From the NCBI GenBank assembly GCA_017654935.2, contig CM065710.1, forward strand, positions 24,226,436 through 24,290,435: DNA of 64,000 nt, read 5' to 3'. The translations under genes and the position numbers were made by a program. The stretch's first letter is position 1, and each line of letters starts with the position of its first letter. The notes below the pieces were generated by a model. The model ran no database searches and had not been told where the DNA came from. It was given only the letters and a program-made list of their open reading frames with translations. Positions 52,042-62,764 of this stretch are shown here, one piece after another. Source of the DNA: Phymorhynchus buccinoides (lineage: Eukaryota; Mollusca; Gastropoda; Neogastropoda; Raphitomidae).

Positions 52042-55000
52042 TTGTTTGGCCATTCATCTCGTGAAATATCTTTTCTTTCTTACAATGTGGAGAATTTTTT
52101 CACGAAGATCTATGATATTTATTTTGTTAATTATGTGAATTTGTTTGACATTGTTTGCATGACCGAAACGTTTGCTGGTAGCACGTGTGATTTTTCTTTT
52201 TTATTCCATGATTACACTAAGTTTATTGCCCCTGCCAGAAAATTATCTGTGCATGGAAGACACTCAGGCGGTGTGTTGCTCTTAGTCAGAAATAAATTTG
52301 TTCATTTTGTCAAGCAAATACAAGTCAGCTGTGAGAATGCTGTTGTTCTGAGGATTAATAAGATGATGTTTGGATGTAAGAAAGACGTGTTGCTAGTAGC
52401 ATGTTATGTTCCTCCAGAAGGGAGCCCAGTTTATAATGAAAGAGAAACAAAGGATGGTATCGTTTATTTGCAGGAAAGTTTGTCACATGTCTTAGATAGA
52501 GAGGATGTTTATGCTATGATTCTCGGGGATTTAAATGCACGAACGGGTCAAGAGCAGGTGGAAGAACAAGATGAGGATTATGTTACTAGTTTTGATACTT
52601 TTATGGATGTCGGTGTGAATGATGTTACTGATGATATTCGTCGTGTTTCAAAAGATAATATAATTAATAAGTATGGTCGTTCGCTTTTGGATTTTTGCTT
52701 CTCCCTTGATTTACGAATTATGAATGGTCATTGTGCTGGAGATATTGATGGTTCATTTACATTTATTTCAACTGGTGGTAGTAGTGTCATTGATTATTTT
52801 ATTGTTTCCCATGATTTAACTAGTTCTTGTGATTTGCGTGTTGATGATTGTTTGTATTCCTGGCACTTACCTGTGACCTTACGTTTTAAAACCAACACTG
52901 AAAGAGTGAGGGAAGAACCTGCTGTGCATGCAGAGGAAAAAGTGGTATGGTCTCATGAGTTTATGCAGCACTATAAAGATGAAGTATGTTCTAGTAATTT
53001 CAGTGACATTTTGCAGAAAGCTATGTTTCTTATCACGGTTAATGTTAATGAATGCATTGCAACTTTTGTGAATGGTTTGTATGGGGCGGCAGCCTGCATG
53101 GTAAGAATGGTGGGTAAAAAGGGACGAAATCAGGATGATTGGTTTGATGATGATTGTAAAAGGAAGAAACGGGTAGTTAAAAGACGGCTTAGGTCTTATC
53201 AACGCTCAAAAACGAATCTTGTTGAAAGGAGATTGACATATGTTAAAGAGTTGAAAGAGTATAAAGACTTGTTAAAGATGAAAAAGTTGAAATATGACGA
53301 AAATAGGCTACAAAAACTGAAAGACTCAATTCATGATCAAAAATCTTTCTGGTCAACAATAAGATCTATTAATAGAAAGAACCTTGTATATAATGAAATA
53401 TCGATAGATCTGTGGCATAAACACTTTTTTGGTGTTTTTCACGATTTGGGTGATGATTCAGAAACAACTGAGTCAGAAGATGATTTGAGTGTTGATACAC
53501 CTGAGCCGTTGTTTGATGATCCCATCACGGAAGATGAAGTTTTGGATAGTATTAAAAAGCTAAAATTGGGTAAAAGCAGTGGACCCGATAGAATTATAGC
53601 CGAAATGCTTGTACAAGCTAAGGATGTTATTAGTGATTTTTTGGTAAACCTTTTTAATGAGCTGTTTAGTAAAGGGATTTTTCCAGAGGAATGGTCCAAA
53701 TCAATAATAGTGCCTATTCACAAGAAGGGGGATGCGAACAATCCGGATAATTATCGGGGGGTATCCTTAACTAGTATATTAGGAAAAGTATACACTAACA
53801 TTCTGAATAAACGACTAGTGGCATGGGCTAATAAAGAAGAAAAGATAATAGAAGAGCAGGCAGGGTTTAGAAAGGATTATAGTACTGTGGACCACATTTA
53901 TACACTATTTACTATGGTTCAGAAGCATTTATTAAACCATTCAAAATTCTATGTAGCCTTTGTAGACTTTAAGAAGGCTTTTGACTCGGTCAACAGAAAT
54001 AAATTATGGGATGTTCTAAGACGATCTGGTGTAAGTGGAAAATTGTATAAATCTTTGAGAGCAGTATATGATACTGTAACAGCAAGTGTACGTGATAAAG
54101 GCTTATATTCAGAATACTTTGAGTGTCCAAGGGGTGTAAAACAAGGATGCATTCTCAGTCCCCAACTATTTTCTTTCTTTATAAATGAACTAGCCATAGA
54201 GATATCTAAAAAGGGGAAACATGGGGTGCAATTTATTTCGGGTGCTATTGAGTTCTTTCTACTGATTTTTGCTGACGACGTTATCCTTTTTTCTGATTCT
54301 GTGGTGGGATTGCAACATCAGATAAATCTATTAAAACAGGAAGCAGATAGATTAGACCTAAAAGTTAATTTAGAAAAAACAAATGTAATGGTTTTTAGGA
54401 AGGGTGGCTATTTGTCTGCACGTGAGAAATGGTGGTACGGAGCTAATGAAATTGCAGTTACAAACTCGTACAAATATCTTGGAATCATTTTTACTACCAA
54501 ATTGAGTTTAAGTATAGGGTGGTCAGAAATGTGTCGAAAAGGGAAAAGGGGTGTGATTGAAATATGTCGCTGCATGAGGAAACTAAATTCAATTGATCCT
54601 TCATTGTTTTGGAAACTGTTTGATACACAAATCCAGCCTATTCTAACATATGGTGCAGAAGTTTGGGGTATCTATGTAAATGAGCAGATGGAAAATGTAC
54701 ATAATTTTGCCATAAAGCGTTTTTTGAATGTGCCTCTACATGCATCTAATAAAATGTGTCATGGTGAAACCGGTCGCTTTCCATTATATATCATAACTGT
54801 AGTTAAATGTGTGAAATACTGGCTCAGGCTGCTACGGTTACCAATTACAAGAGTGAATAAACAAGCGTATTGTATGGCACTAAATCAGTCAGATCGTGGT
54901 CGTCAAAATTGGGCATTCGAGGTTAAAAAAGTTCTCTCTGTAAATGGCTTTGGCATTGTGTGGATGACACAAAATGTTGGGGTTGAGTCTTCTTTTCTAG

Positions 55001-55461
55001 CAGAATTTAAAGATAGACTGATTGCATCCCACATGCAGAATTGGCACAGTAATTTAGAAGAGAGTAATAAATATGATTTCTACCACTCTTTTAAAGATCT
55101 TTTTCAAGCTGAGCACTATCTTAAAATAATAACATGTAAGCGGCATAGAGATTTATTTGCTCGATTTCGAACTAGAAGTATGGGCCTCAATGCCAATAAA
55201 AGATGGTTTCTAAACTCTGAAGTCGACTTGATTTGCCCAATGTGTTCCAAAGAAACTGAAGATGAATATCATTTTATATTTCGATGTCAAGAGTACAGTA
55301 AATTTAGATATGATTGTGTTGTTTTCAATTCTCACTTTGGTCAAACCTATAATCTTACTGCTATTTTGTCGTGTGAGAGAGAAGATATTCTGACCTCATT
55401 TGCTAAATATGTGGCGGATGCATTTCATTGTAGAGAGAAAAAACTTGAAACATTAACTTAA
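52042..55461 (+). CDS. LINE ORF2: AP-like endonuclease, reverse transcriptase, CCHC zinc knuckle
   Basis: There are 1139 sense codons from TTG 52042 to TAA 55459. The N-terminal endonuclease (EEP fold) shows SYNVEN (about 12-18), a TETF element (about 42), GDLNAR (about 162) and DYFIVSHD. These are metal-binding and catalytic motifs that nick target DNA. The central reverse transcriptase shows IVPIHKKGD, YRGVSLTS, QAGFRKDYST, VDFKKAFDSV, GVKQGCILSP and the catalytic FADDVILFS (about 742). Near the C-terminus C-X2-C-X8-H-X4-C (CPMCSKETEDEYHFIFRC) matches the zinc knuckle of L1/R1-type elements. The frame has no ATG before the endonuclease Asn; the first in-frame ATG would remove part of the active site. 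Initiation is therefore by readthrough, reinitiation or a non-AUG codon. No lesion is seen, so the copy looks young. Confidence 0.93.
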   Translation: MFGHSSREISFLSYNVENFFTKIYDIYFVNYVNLFDIVCMTETFAGSTCDFSFLFHDYTKFIAPARKLSVHGRHSGGVLLLVRNKFVHFVKQIQVSCENAVVLRINKMMFGCKKDVLLVACYVPPEGSPVYNERETKDGIVYLQESLSHVLDREDVYAMILGDLNARTGQEQVEEQDEDYVTSFDTFMDVGVNDVTDDIRRVSKDNIINKYGRSLLDFCFSLDLRIMNGHCAGDIDGSFTFISTGGSSVIDYFIVSHDLTSSCDLRVDDCLYSWHLPVTLRFKTNTERVREEPAVHAEEKVVWSHEFMQHYKDEVCSSNFSDILQKAMFLITVNVNECIATFVNGLYGAAACMVRMVGKKGRNQDDWFDDDCKRKKRVVKRRLRSYQRSKTNLVERRLTYVKELKEYKDLLKMKKLKYDENRLQKLKDSIHDQKSFWSTIRSINRKNLVYNEISIDLWHKHFFGVFHDLGDDSETTESEDDLSVDTPEPLFDDPITEDEVLDSIKKLKLGKSSGPDRIIAEMLVQAKDVISDFLVNLFNELFSKGIFPEEWSKSIIVPIHKKGDANNPDNYRGVSLTSILGKVYTNILNKRLVAWANKEEKIIEEQAGFRKDYSTVDHIYTLFTMVQKHLLNHSKFYVAFVDFKKAFDSVNRNKLWDVLRRSGVSGKLYKSLRAVYDTVTASVRDKGLYSEYFECPRGVKQGCILSPQLFSFFINELAIEISKKGKHGVQFISGAIEFFLLIFADDVILFSDSVVGLQHQINLLKQEADRLDLKVNLEKTNVMVFRKGGYLSAREKWWYGANEIAVTNSYKYLGIIFTTKLSLSIGWSEMCRKGKRGVIEICRCMRKLNSIDPSLFWKLFDTQIQPILTYGAEVWGIYVNEQMENVHNFAIKRFLNVPLHASNKMCHGETGRFPLYIITVVKCVKYWLRLLRLPITRVNKQAYCMALNQSDRGRQNWAFEVKKVLSVNGFGIVWMTQNVGVESSFLAEFKDRLIASHMQNWHSNLEESNKYDFYHSFKDLFQAEHYLKIITCKRHRDLFARFRTRSMGLNANKRWFLNSEVDLICPMCSKETEDEYHFIFRCQEYSKFRYDCVVFNSHFGQTYNLTAILSCEREDILTSFAKYVADAFHCREKKLETLT

Positions 55462-55724
55462 AATGTTATCGTGAAAATTATGTTTGATAAGAAAAGTATT
55501 CATTTAATTGCAATTGTTGGATGGATGGTCGCATTTCTTATACGTTTTCTCTATATTAATTGTTTTGTTACCTTATTATTTACAATGTATTTAGTTTTTT
55601 GTGTGTTAACTCTATTATATTGTGCTTCTTAATTTATCTACATAATTGCGCATGTACCCCCTTGGCATAAGGGTTGTAAAACTATTGTCAATAAATAATT
55701 GTCATTGTCATTGTCATGTCATTG

Positions 55725-55728
<4 letters not shown>
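55462..55728 (+). other. LINE 3' UTR with (TTGTCA)n tail
   Basis: About 225 bp of AT-rich sequence follows ORF2. It ends with AATAAATAATTGTCATTGTCA and further TTGTCA copies, without poly(A). It joins directly to a (TC)n tract. A short tandem-repeat tail is common in non-LTR elements whose RT primes on its own 3' end. Confidence 0.8.

Positions 55729-55802
<74 letters not shown>
55729..55802 (+). repeat. (TC)n microsatellite abutting the LINE 3' end
   Basis: A long pure CT run directly follows the (TTGTCA)n tail and is itself followed by (TG)n and poly-G. Together with the upstream CT tract it brackets the LINE. Confidence 0.95.
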
Positions 55803-55805
<3 letters not shown>

Positions 55806-57689
55806 GTGTGTGTGTGTGGGGGGGGGGGGGTGAGTTCCATTGGATTGGCCACTCACATTTCTAGTGACTTGTTTCATGCAACATGTGTAACACACGTGAA
55901 AACAATTCCAGTTAAAAACAATTCTGAATCAAAATATCACACATGCCTAATTCAAGGTTTTTTAAACTTGACAATGTAAACTGTAGTGTTAAAAGAAGAA
56001 GGAGAAAAATCAGAAATGGATTCTGACAATACAAACTCCCTACATCGCCATGATGCACCACCAGACACAATTTGAAGCAATTCTGTTCCCTGGTTCATGA
56101 GATGCAGATCGGGAATGAAATATATTGCTCAAAGAAGGAAATATCGGTTATCAAGGTCAAACGTCAAGGTCAAGGCCAGCACAGTCATGAATATGATAGC
56201 AACCTTCCTTTTTAAGATGTCTGCCACTCTGCCAAAGTTAATTTGAATCCGTCCAGTAGTTTATAAAAATCGATACACCTACAAACAGTACACAGACAGA
56301 CTGTGATGAGGGAATGGGTTAAAAGGCTAAGTCTCTAGGGAAGACTTTTAGTGTGTTAAATTTTCAAGTAGAACATTTGCCTTTAGCCCACTTCTCTAGG
56401 GTGTGGGAGGTGAGCAACTTTCCCGGCCCCTTTTCATCTAATAAATTTATATTTGTGCCCGGGTTCTGACTCGTATGATTGAATGAAATGCAAGTGGTAG
56501 TTTGCTCTAAATGGCAGACAGAGAGAAGTAGGTTTTTACATGAAAATTACAAAACTTCCACTCTCATCAGTCTGACCAAGGGGTTCAGAATTATTTGACA
56601 CTTGTATTTTATTTACTCACAAAATCTGCATAAGATTAAGCAGCAATAAGAATAAAGCAGCTCAATGGCGCCAAAACAAAATATGAATGAAAAACAATAA
56701 AATCTGAAAGGATTTACAAGACTTTTGTCTTTCTAGAAGGTTAGCCCCAAGCCGGAAGGGTCACTAATTGTCCAGTGTCTGTGGTTCCAGTTATTGGTCT
56801 TGGCACTGTCTTAGGGACTTAGCTGTGTTGAAGTTCCTCCGTAGGGATCGGCGAGTGCTGAGTTGACTTGGCTTGCTCTGGGGTAGAGTAGCTCCCAGTC
56901 GTTCCGGTTGCGGCGTCGCGGGATGGCACGGCTCATGCGTGGTCTCCTCGCGGATTCTGGGTGCGGTGGCGTCTTTGCGACGGCCCCGTCTTGCAGCTTG
57001 TGAGTCAGGCATAAACGTCCTGACCACGATGCCCTGGAGTTGGGCTAATAGGACTGGCTGGGAGAGAGGTTGATTATGCAATGTTGCTTCAGCCAGGTTT
57101 TGATAGTCTAGTGAGAAAGAGAATGGTTAGGCCGTTTTTTGTCTCCCCCTATCCATCTCCCCTTTAATTTTAAATCAATAAGGGCCTATGACTGGTCAGT
57201 CGCAGTCGACACGTCACAAGACGACGCGATAGTCATGCGCTTATTACATCATCATCACATGCCTAAAATTCCGATCCTGCTTATTTGATCGGGAAATGAG
57301 ATACGGGGAACAAAGGGAGACCGCCAATGTGGGTGTCACAAGCTGACACGGAAGGAAACCGGGGTTCAAAGAGATAGCGCTTCGGAATCGGCGACCTGTT
57401 TGTTGTCAGGGGAGGGAGGGGGGAGTGTAGAGGGGGGGGGGGGGGGGTGTATGGTAGAAAGGGAGAAAGCGGGGCGTGCGTTCCACCTTGTCACACAGAC
57501 CCGTCACAAGACCCGTCCCCTGGCCGGGTAAACTAAGTGCAACAGTAGTTAGAAAAGCCGGAAGCCTTTGACCTTTAACCAACACATGAACTTGAAAATG
57601 ACAGAGACAAACAGGCAGACAGACTGACAAAGTGATTCCAGAATACCCCTACCCTCTACCTAGGAATGCAGGGGTATAGTAAACAGCGG
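55803..57689. other. Intergenic downstream of the LINE
   Basis: A GC-richer stretch at 56850-57080 carries a 96-codon minus frame (basic, Arg/Pro-rich) without recognised domain. The rest is unremarkable. Confidence 0.4.
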
Positions 57690-57995
57690 GGCCCTTTTGG
57701 TTGTTGCAGGGCCGTTTTCGTTATTGGCACGTAGGGCCGTTTTGGTTTTCCGAGAACCGGTTTTTTTGGTAAGACAAGGGCCATTTTCGCATTTTGAATA
57801 GGGCCGTTTTCGTTATTAACAGTAGGGCCGTTTTCGTTATTAACAGTAGGGCCGTTTTCGTTTTCCGAGTAGGGCCGTTTTCGTAGGACAAGAGCCGTTT
57901 TCGTTATTAACAGTAGGGCCGTTTTCGTTTTCCGAGTAGGGCCGTTTTCGTAGGACAAGAGCCGTTTTCGTAGGGGCCGTTTTCGTCAGGGGCCG
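57690..57995 (-). repeat. ACGAAAACGGCCCTA minisatellite, right array, inverted
   Basis: TAGGGCCGTTTTCGTTATTA, TAGGGCCGTTTTCGTTTTCC and related units; the reverse complement of the 50.1-kb array core. Confidence 0.85.
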
Positions 57996-58204
57996 TTTTC
58001 AAACTGCTGATTTTGGATACTCAACGGGAGAAGAAAAACTAAGTTAACCAGCTTCGCTACACATCTGGTTAATCACCCAAGAAACCAAAGAACTATGTTC
58101 AATCCGACGAAGAACTACGCTCGAAACCTGTCGCTGCCATTTTTTCTCTTAAAAAGGATCCCCAAACCTCCATCTTAATCATCAGAATCTATAATATATT
58201 ATAG

Positions 58205-59135
58205 ATATGTTTGCAAGTCGCTGACTGGCATTCTGCGGTTTCAAGCTTCGACGCAATGCTGCCATATTATATAGGAATTGTTCAGAAAATAATTTTAATA
58301 GTGTGTGGGAGTGATCTTGCCTAATTCAATCGGTCAAACAGGGGAAGTTACTCTACCACCAGGTAGATCCCCGGCCCTCGCCTCATGTGTTCGAGGAGAC
58401 TGACACACAGCATGTAGTGACGCAGTGCGTCATTCTAAAATTGATGTCATTTATATTTTTTCGTCACAGTTTGCAAGTTCTATCAGTTTGTAGCCACTGG
58501 CCACCCCTTATTTTTCTAAAAGAATGTTTGCAAGTCACTGACTGGCATTCTGCGGTTTCAAGCTTCGACGCAATGCTGCCATGATTCCTATGGTTTTGAC
58601 TAGTGGGAGGGGGGGAAACCGGCTTGAACCGAAAAACCAGTGCTAAGCTTTCGCGGTTCAAAAAACCGGTTCGAGTTGCTGTGAACCGGTTTTTAACTGC
58701 AAACTGAAAGTAAGTTTTTCTTAGAATAACGCATTCTTTTCGAAAAACAACACTGATTCTCAGCGCAGATTGGGTGTTTGTAAACCAAGAGTAGCTGTTT
58801 CTAGTTTGTGGTGGTGTATGGCTTTGACTTTGACTGAGTGTTGAGTTGAGTGTGTGTGTGTCATAAGTCATAAGTTTTTTTATTGTGTGTGCGCGTGCGT
58901 GCGTGTGTGTGAATATTCTGACAAATAGATATGTGTTTGCACAGGTGAAACTAGTCATGCGAGTACTGGTTAAAAAAGCCCGGTTCGAAGAAGGAAACCC
59001 GGTTTAAAACCGGTTCGGATTTTTTAACCGGTTCTCAACTCTAGTTTTGACCGAGTAAGTCGAGGTAATCAACTCTAATTTTCACGAAGTGCTTTCCCCT
59101 AGGGTTTTTTCTCCGAAAATCGTCTATTCAGCATG
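58205..59135 (+). repeat. R-family interspersed repeat, copy 2, with internal duplication
   Basis: Same family as 21303-21715. A 57-bp segment starting GTTTGCAAGTCGCTGACTGG occurs both at 58209 and 58525, so part of the repeat was duplicated. A hAT-type MITE at 58601 interrupts it. Confidence 0.82.
58601..59043. mobile_element. hAT-type MITE with 8-bp target duplication
   Basis: Flanked by GTTTTGAC at 58593-58600 and 59044-59051. The ends TAGTGGGA and CAACTCTA are imperfect inverted repeats, with subterminal AACCGG motifs in both halves. The uninterrupted R copy reads GGTATTTGACCGAGTA at the same place, confirming the insertion. Confidence 0.88.
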
Positions 59136-59339
59136 ATGGAGGCTGATGATCGATCAATCAAAGAAACGGTCAGGTGTTTTTTGGTTTAAAGGATCAGCAG
59201 TCACCACTTTGTTTCTTCAAAGAAAAATGGGTTAACAAAAAATTGACTTCTAAGCAATAACAACAACATTTCTGGGGAGGGAGAAAGGGTGAGTTCTGTT
59301 CAGTCACCCATCTTTAGGCCTAAATTGATTTTGTTTATG

Positions 59340-59440
59340 TGCTTGTAACTTCCTCTAATCTGCCACTCTCTTTGACTCTGCCTTTTTTCTTTGCTTTCTG
59401 TCATCTACTATCTTTCTGCCTTCTCCTGCCTTGTGATCGC
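59340..59440 (+). repeat. D-family repeat fragment
   Basis: GTGCTTGTAACTTCCTCTAA to TTTCTGCCTTCTCCTGCCTT, directly joined to an inverted LINE fragment. Confidence 0.75.
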
Positions 59441-59590
59441 GTGTCCTCTTCTTTGTCGCTCTGGCTGTGGTTCAAGCTTGATTTTGTTGAGGCTCACCAT
59501 GTCATTCTGTATTTTATACATCATGGTGAGCCTTGTAACCTGCCGGCGTTGCTGCAGGGGACTCCAGCCAAGCCTCTGTACCATGCCCTT
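59411..59590 (-). pseudogene. LINE ORF2 C-terminal fragment
   Basis: The minus strand reads RLGWSPLQQRRQVTRLTMMY and KIQNDMVSLNKIKLEPQPER. 'LGWxxLxxRRxxxRLxMMYKIxND' is the conserved region after RT in CR1/Jockey-like elements. It abuts a D-family repeat copy. Confidence 0.75.
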
Positions 59591-60109
59591 TTCTTGATAG
59601 ATATCAATATTTTTGTACACACCAATGATTCTTCTTCTTCGTCTTCCCGTTGATCGGCCTCCTTCATCAAGTTGAAGATTCTGCCGATGTTGGAGAAAAA
59701 TAAAATAAAAACGATGGTCGTGCGCACAGCCAAGCCAAAGCAAGTTAGAAACAAATAATAAGTAATTAAATAAACATAAATGATTAAAAGAACTAAATGC
59801 ACAAAAACACAAAACAAACAAAAGAGGCTGCGGGGAGGGATGTAAATAAATATAAAAGGTACAGTGTCCCTAGTCTGATGTGCCCAGCATTAGTGGAGCT
59901 ACCGGACATGCTAAAATGCTTTTCAATCCCCAGCAAGCTGGAGACCTAGCCAGGCCCCAACCCAGCCTAAAGCTGGGCCATGCCCACAGTCGCCAGACCA
60001 GAAGAAGAAAAACAAAATAGCTGTAGTCAATCAGAGGGGGGGGGGGACTATCATGGAGACCAGAGGGGCGGGGAGAAATGAGGGATAGGGGGAGGATGGG
60101 GGAGGAAGG

Positions 60110-60961
60110 GGGGGGGGGAGTTGCGGTGGTTGAATCAGATTTAGGAGCCGAGTCTGGACCTGAAGAGGTCCAGGGACTCAGCTTCCACCGTGTCCTCGGG
60201 AAGCACGTTCCAGTCTGGGATTGTCCGAGGGAAGAAGGACATTTTCCTGACAAGATGGAACGTCGTACGCCTTGGTGTTTGATTTCCTGGCTTGTGCCTG
60301 ATCGAACTGGCAGGTAGGCCGAGTTTATTTCAGCAATTATATAGCCCTGGTTGTACTTGTAGAACATCTCAAGTCTCTTTAATTGTTCTTTCTTCTTTCT
60401 TCAAGGGATGGCCACTCTAATGTTGTGAAGATCTCATCCACACTGGAGGTTTGGCGGTATCTATATGCCACCCAGCAGGCACCCCTTCGGTTCTCTGGAC
60501 TTTTTCCAGGGTGTGGGTATCTTTCTTTGTGTAGGGGTCCCACACTGTGCTGGAGTACTCGGCACTGGGCGAACAATGCCTTTGTAGGCAGTTTCTCTCA
60601 GCCTTTTATTTGTGGTCTTCACGTTGCGCCTCAGAAAACCAAGGGTCTTGTTTGCTTTCTTGCTGATGTTGGCAATGTGAGGGCCCCATTTGATGTCATC
60701 AGTGATTGTCACACCCAGGTACAACTTCCACCAGTCTTGGTCATGGAGGGTGTACTTTCCATCCTTCTTCTCTCTCTTGCGTGTGGCCTTCAGAACCTGG
60801 TATTTGCTAGGGTGGAACTGCATGGACCAGGTCTTTTCCCAGGTGGTAAGGGCGTTCAGGTCACTTTGGAGTTGGTGGTGGTCCTCCAGACTGTTTAAAG
60901 TTCTGCTGCAGGTTGTATCGTCAGCAAACAGTCTTGACTTAGATGCGATTCCCTCAGGCAA
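60110..60961 (-). pseudogene. LINE RT pseudogene with FADD box, frameshifted
   Basis: The minus strand opens with PEGIASKSRLFADDTTCSRT, which is RT motif C, followed by DLNALTTWEKTWSMQFHPSK and LYLGVTITDDIKWGPHI. The frame then shifts near 60470 (YRQTSSVDEIFTTLEWPSLE) and again near 60370 (LEMFYKYNQGYIIAEINSAY...). This is the post-RT region of a CR1/Jockey-like element. The N-terminal half is absent. At least two frameshifts disable it. Confidence 0.85.
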
Positions 60962-61304
60962 GATTTACAACAATCATGAACAAAAGTTTTCATAAAGAAA
61001 CGTTGGTTTGGAATCAATCAGACTAATTTATATTATTATGCGCTAAGGATCTGAGGAGGGGACCCATAAAACTCGAGTACCGCGTAAATGTCAGACATTC
61101 GCTCGCGATGCGGGTCAAGATACATGCTTCGTCTATTTATTCCGCTAGGTCAGATTAAAAATTGTTTTTGAAAGTTGATTTTGAAGGCAAAATGTTGCTT
61201 GCGTGTCAATTGGCATTATTTTGAAGCTGCGTCATCTGGTCCGACATGACTGCTTTCCCTTCTTCCTCTTATAATGAAATTTTTACATCGACTTTCGACG
61301 AAGC

Positions 61305-61378
61305 CTTAATAGCTCCATAGGTAAGACGCCGGGTCACAAATCCGTAGGTCGCGGGTTTGAGTCTGCCCCTCGCTACAA
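61305..61378 (+). pseudogene. tRNA-like sequence, probably a SINE head or tRNA pseudogene
   Basis: TAGCTCCATAGGTAAGACGC resembles an A box/D arm and GCGGGTTTGAGTCTGCC a B box/T arm, with matching spacing. The T stem and acceptor do not pair well, so this is not a functional tRNA. Confidence 0.35.
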
Positions 61379-61964
61379 TTTTGTTTCCTTCTTCTTCGAT
61401 CGCTCAGACAGGTTCCTATCAATTATGAACTCAGATGCTTCATGCTGCCGTGCGGAGCATGGGTTTATCTATTTGAAGGCAAAATGTGTGAAATTTCATC
61501 CAAAATCTGGGTCATCTGCTAGCTTCGCCCGAAAATTGCCAAAGCTACCTTCGGAAAGCACGAAGTTTGCCGAAGTTATTCAGGTCACATTTCAAGTTGG
61601 CTATACAGAGACCGTCAACTTTACTGCAATCTGTAAACTTAATATTCTTTTTTTGTTCTCCGTGGTAATGGTTATTTGAATGAACAAAAAAACACCACTT
61701 TGACAATCGAAGGCAATATCATGATGCAGATTGCTAAAATCCGTCGTAAAACTGGTGAGTTAAACTGTCTAATTTGGGGGGGACGGTCTGTTGGAAGCCA
61801 TTTGCATTTTCAAAACGGTTCATTTTTAGACACGTGCGTGTGCTAACAGAAAACCGAGGCTAACTCACTGCACCTAGAAACTTCTATGGTTTTTTGGTTA
61901 GAAGAAGGGAGAGGGGTAGGGGGAGGGGTGGCTAGGAAGGAGAAGAGGGAAGCGACTAGAGCTT

Positions 61965-62100
61965 TTGTACAAATAGTTCCTCTACCTTCTGGAAGTTTTG
62001 TGTTTGGTCTAACCATATTTGTTTTGAAAGGTGCATAACGGAGAATAACGCATCTGCGCTCATGAATTGACAGGAAACCGAGCAAGCAATGATGAAGTGT
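61965..62100 (+). repeat. D-family repeat with internal deletion
   Basis: CTTCTGGAAGTTTTGTGTTT jumps straight to TGCATAACGGAGAATAACGC and GACAGGAAACCGAGC; about 150 bp of the core is missing. Confidence 0.65.
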
Positions 62101-62112
62101 GTGCTGTCTACT

Positions 62113-62194
<82 letters not shown>

Positions 62195-62378
62195 ACAACA
62201 TTTAGGCACCTACTTTTCTCAAAGTGACAAAACCTAAGTCTGCGGAGCTTACAATTGCTTTCATGTTTTTCTATATTCAATAATGTACAGCTAGCCAGTT
62301 CTTCTTCGTCTTCACGCATCTGCGTTCATCAATTGACAGGAAACCGAGCAAGCAATGATGAAGTGTGTGCTGTCTACT

Positions 62379-62461
<83 letters not shown>

Positions 62462-62595
62462 CAACATTTAGGCACCTACTTTTCTCAAAGTGACAAAACC
62501 TAAGTCTGCGGAGCTTACAATTGCTATCATGACATCCCGTGCGGAGCACGGGTTTTTCTATATTCAATAATGTACAGCTAGCCAGTTCTTCTTCT
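62048..62595. repeat. Recent 266-bp tandem duplication, each half with a long (GT)n
   Basis: Units starting at CATCTGCGCTCATGAATTGA (62051) and CATCTGCGTTCATCAATTGA (62317) are almost identical, including ACAACATTTAGGCACCTACT and GTACAGCTAGCCAGTTCTTC. Each has about 40 GT units. Confidence 0.92.
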
Positions 62596-62764
62596 TCTTC
62601 TTCGGACAGGTTCCTATCAATTATTAACGCAGATGCTTCATGCTGCCGTGCGGAGCACGGCTTTATCTAGTCAATATTTAAAGAGATAAGTAATTTCGAA
62701 ACCACAGCTACGAAACCACAGCTACATTTCCTTGCTCGTGTTTACTCATTTCACCAAAAACAAC

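Larger units (their letters stand above)
50620..55728 (+). mobile_element. Near-intact non-LTR (LINE) retrotransposon
   Basis: This is a 5.1-kb unit with a nucleic-acid-binding ORF1, an endonuclease-reverse transcriptase ORF2, and a 3' UTR ending in TTGTCA repeats. There are no terminal repeats. Both ORFs are open throughout, apart from one amber codon between them. CT-rich repeat lies on both sides. A short 2A-like motif abuts the 5' CT tract, suggesting either 5' truncation near the start of ORF1 or a very short 5' UTR. The L1-type ORF1 and a C-terminal CCHC zinc knuckle in ORF2 point towards the L1/Tx1/R1 side of the LINE tree rather than RTE. Clade assignment needs an RT tree. Confidence 0.92.

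Noticed and set aside
61305..61378. Functional tRNA gene
   Set aside because: A- and B-box-like motifs are present, but the T stem and acceptor stem do not pair. Kept only as a low-confidence pseudogene.
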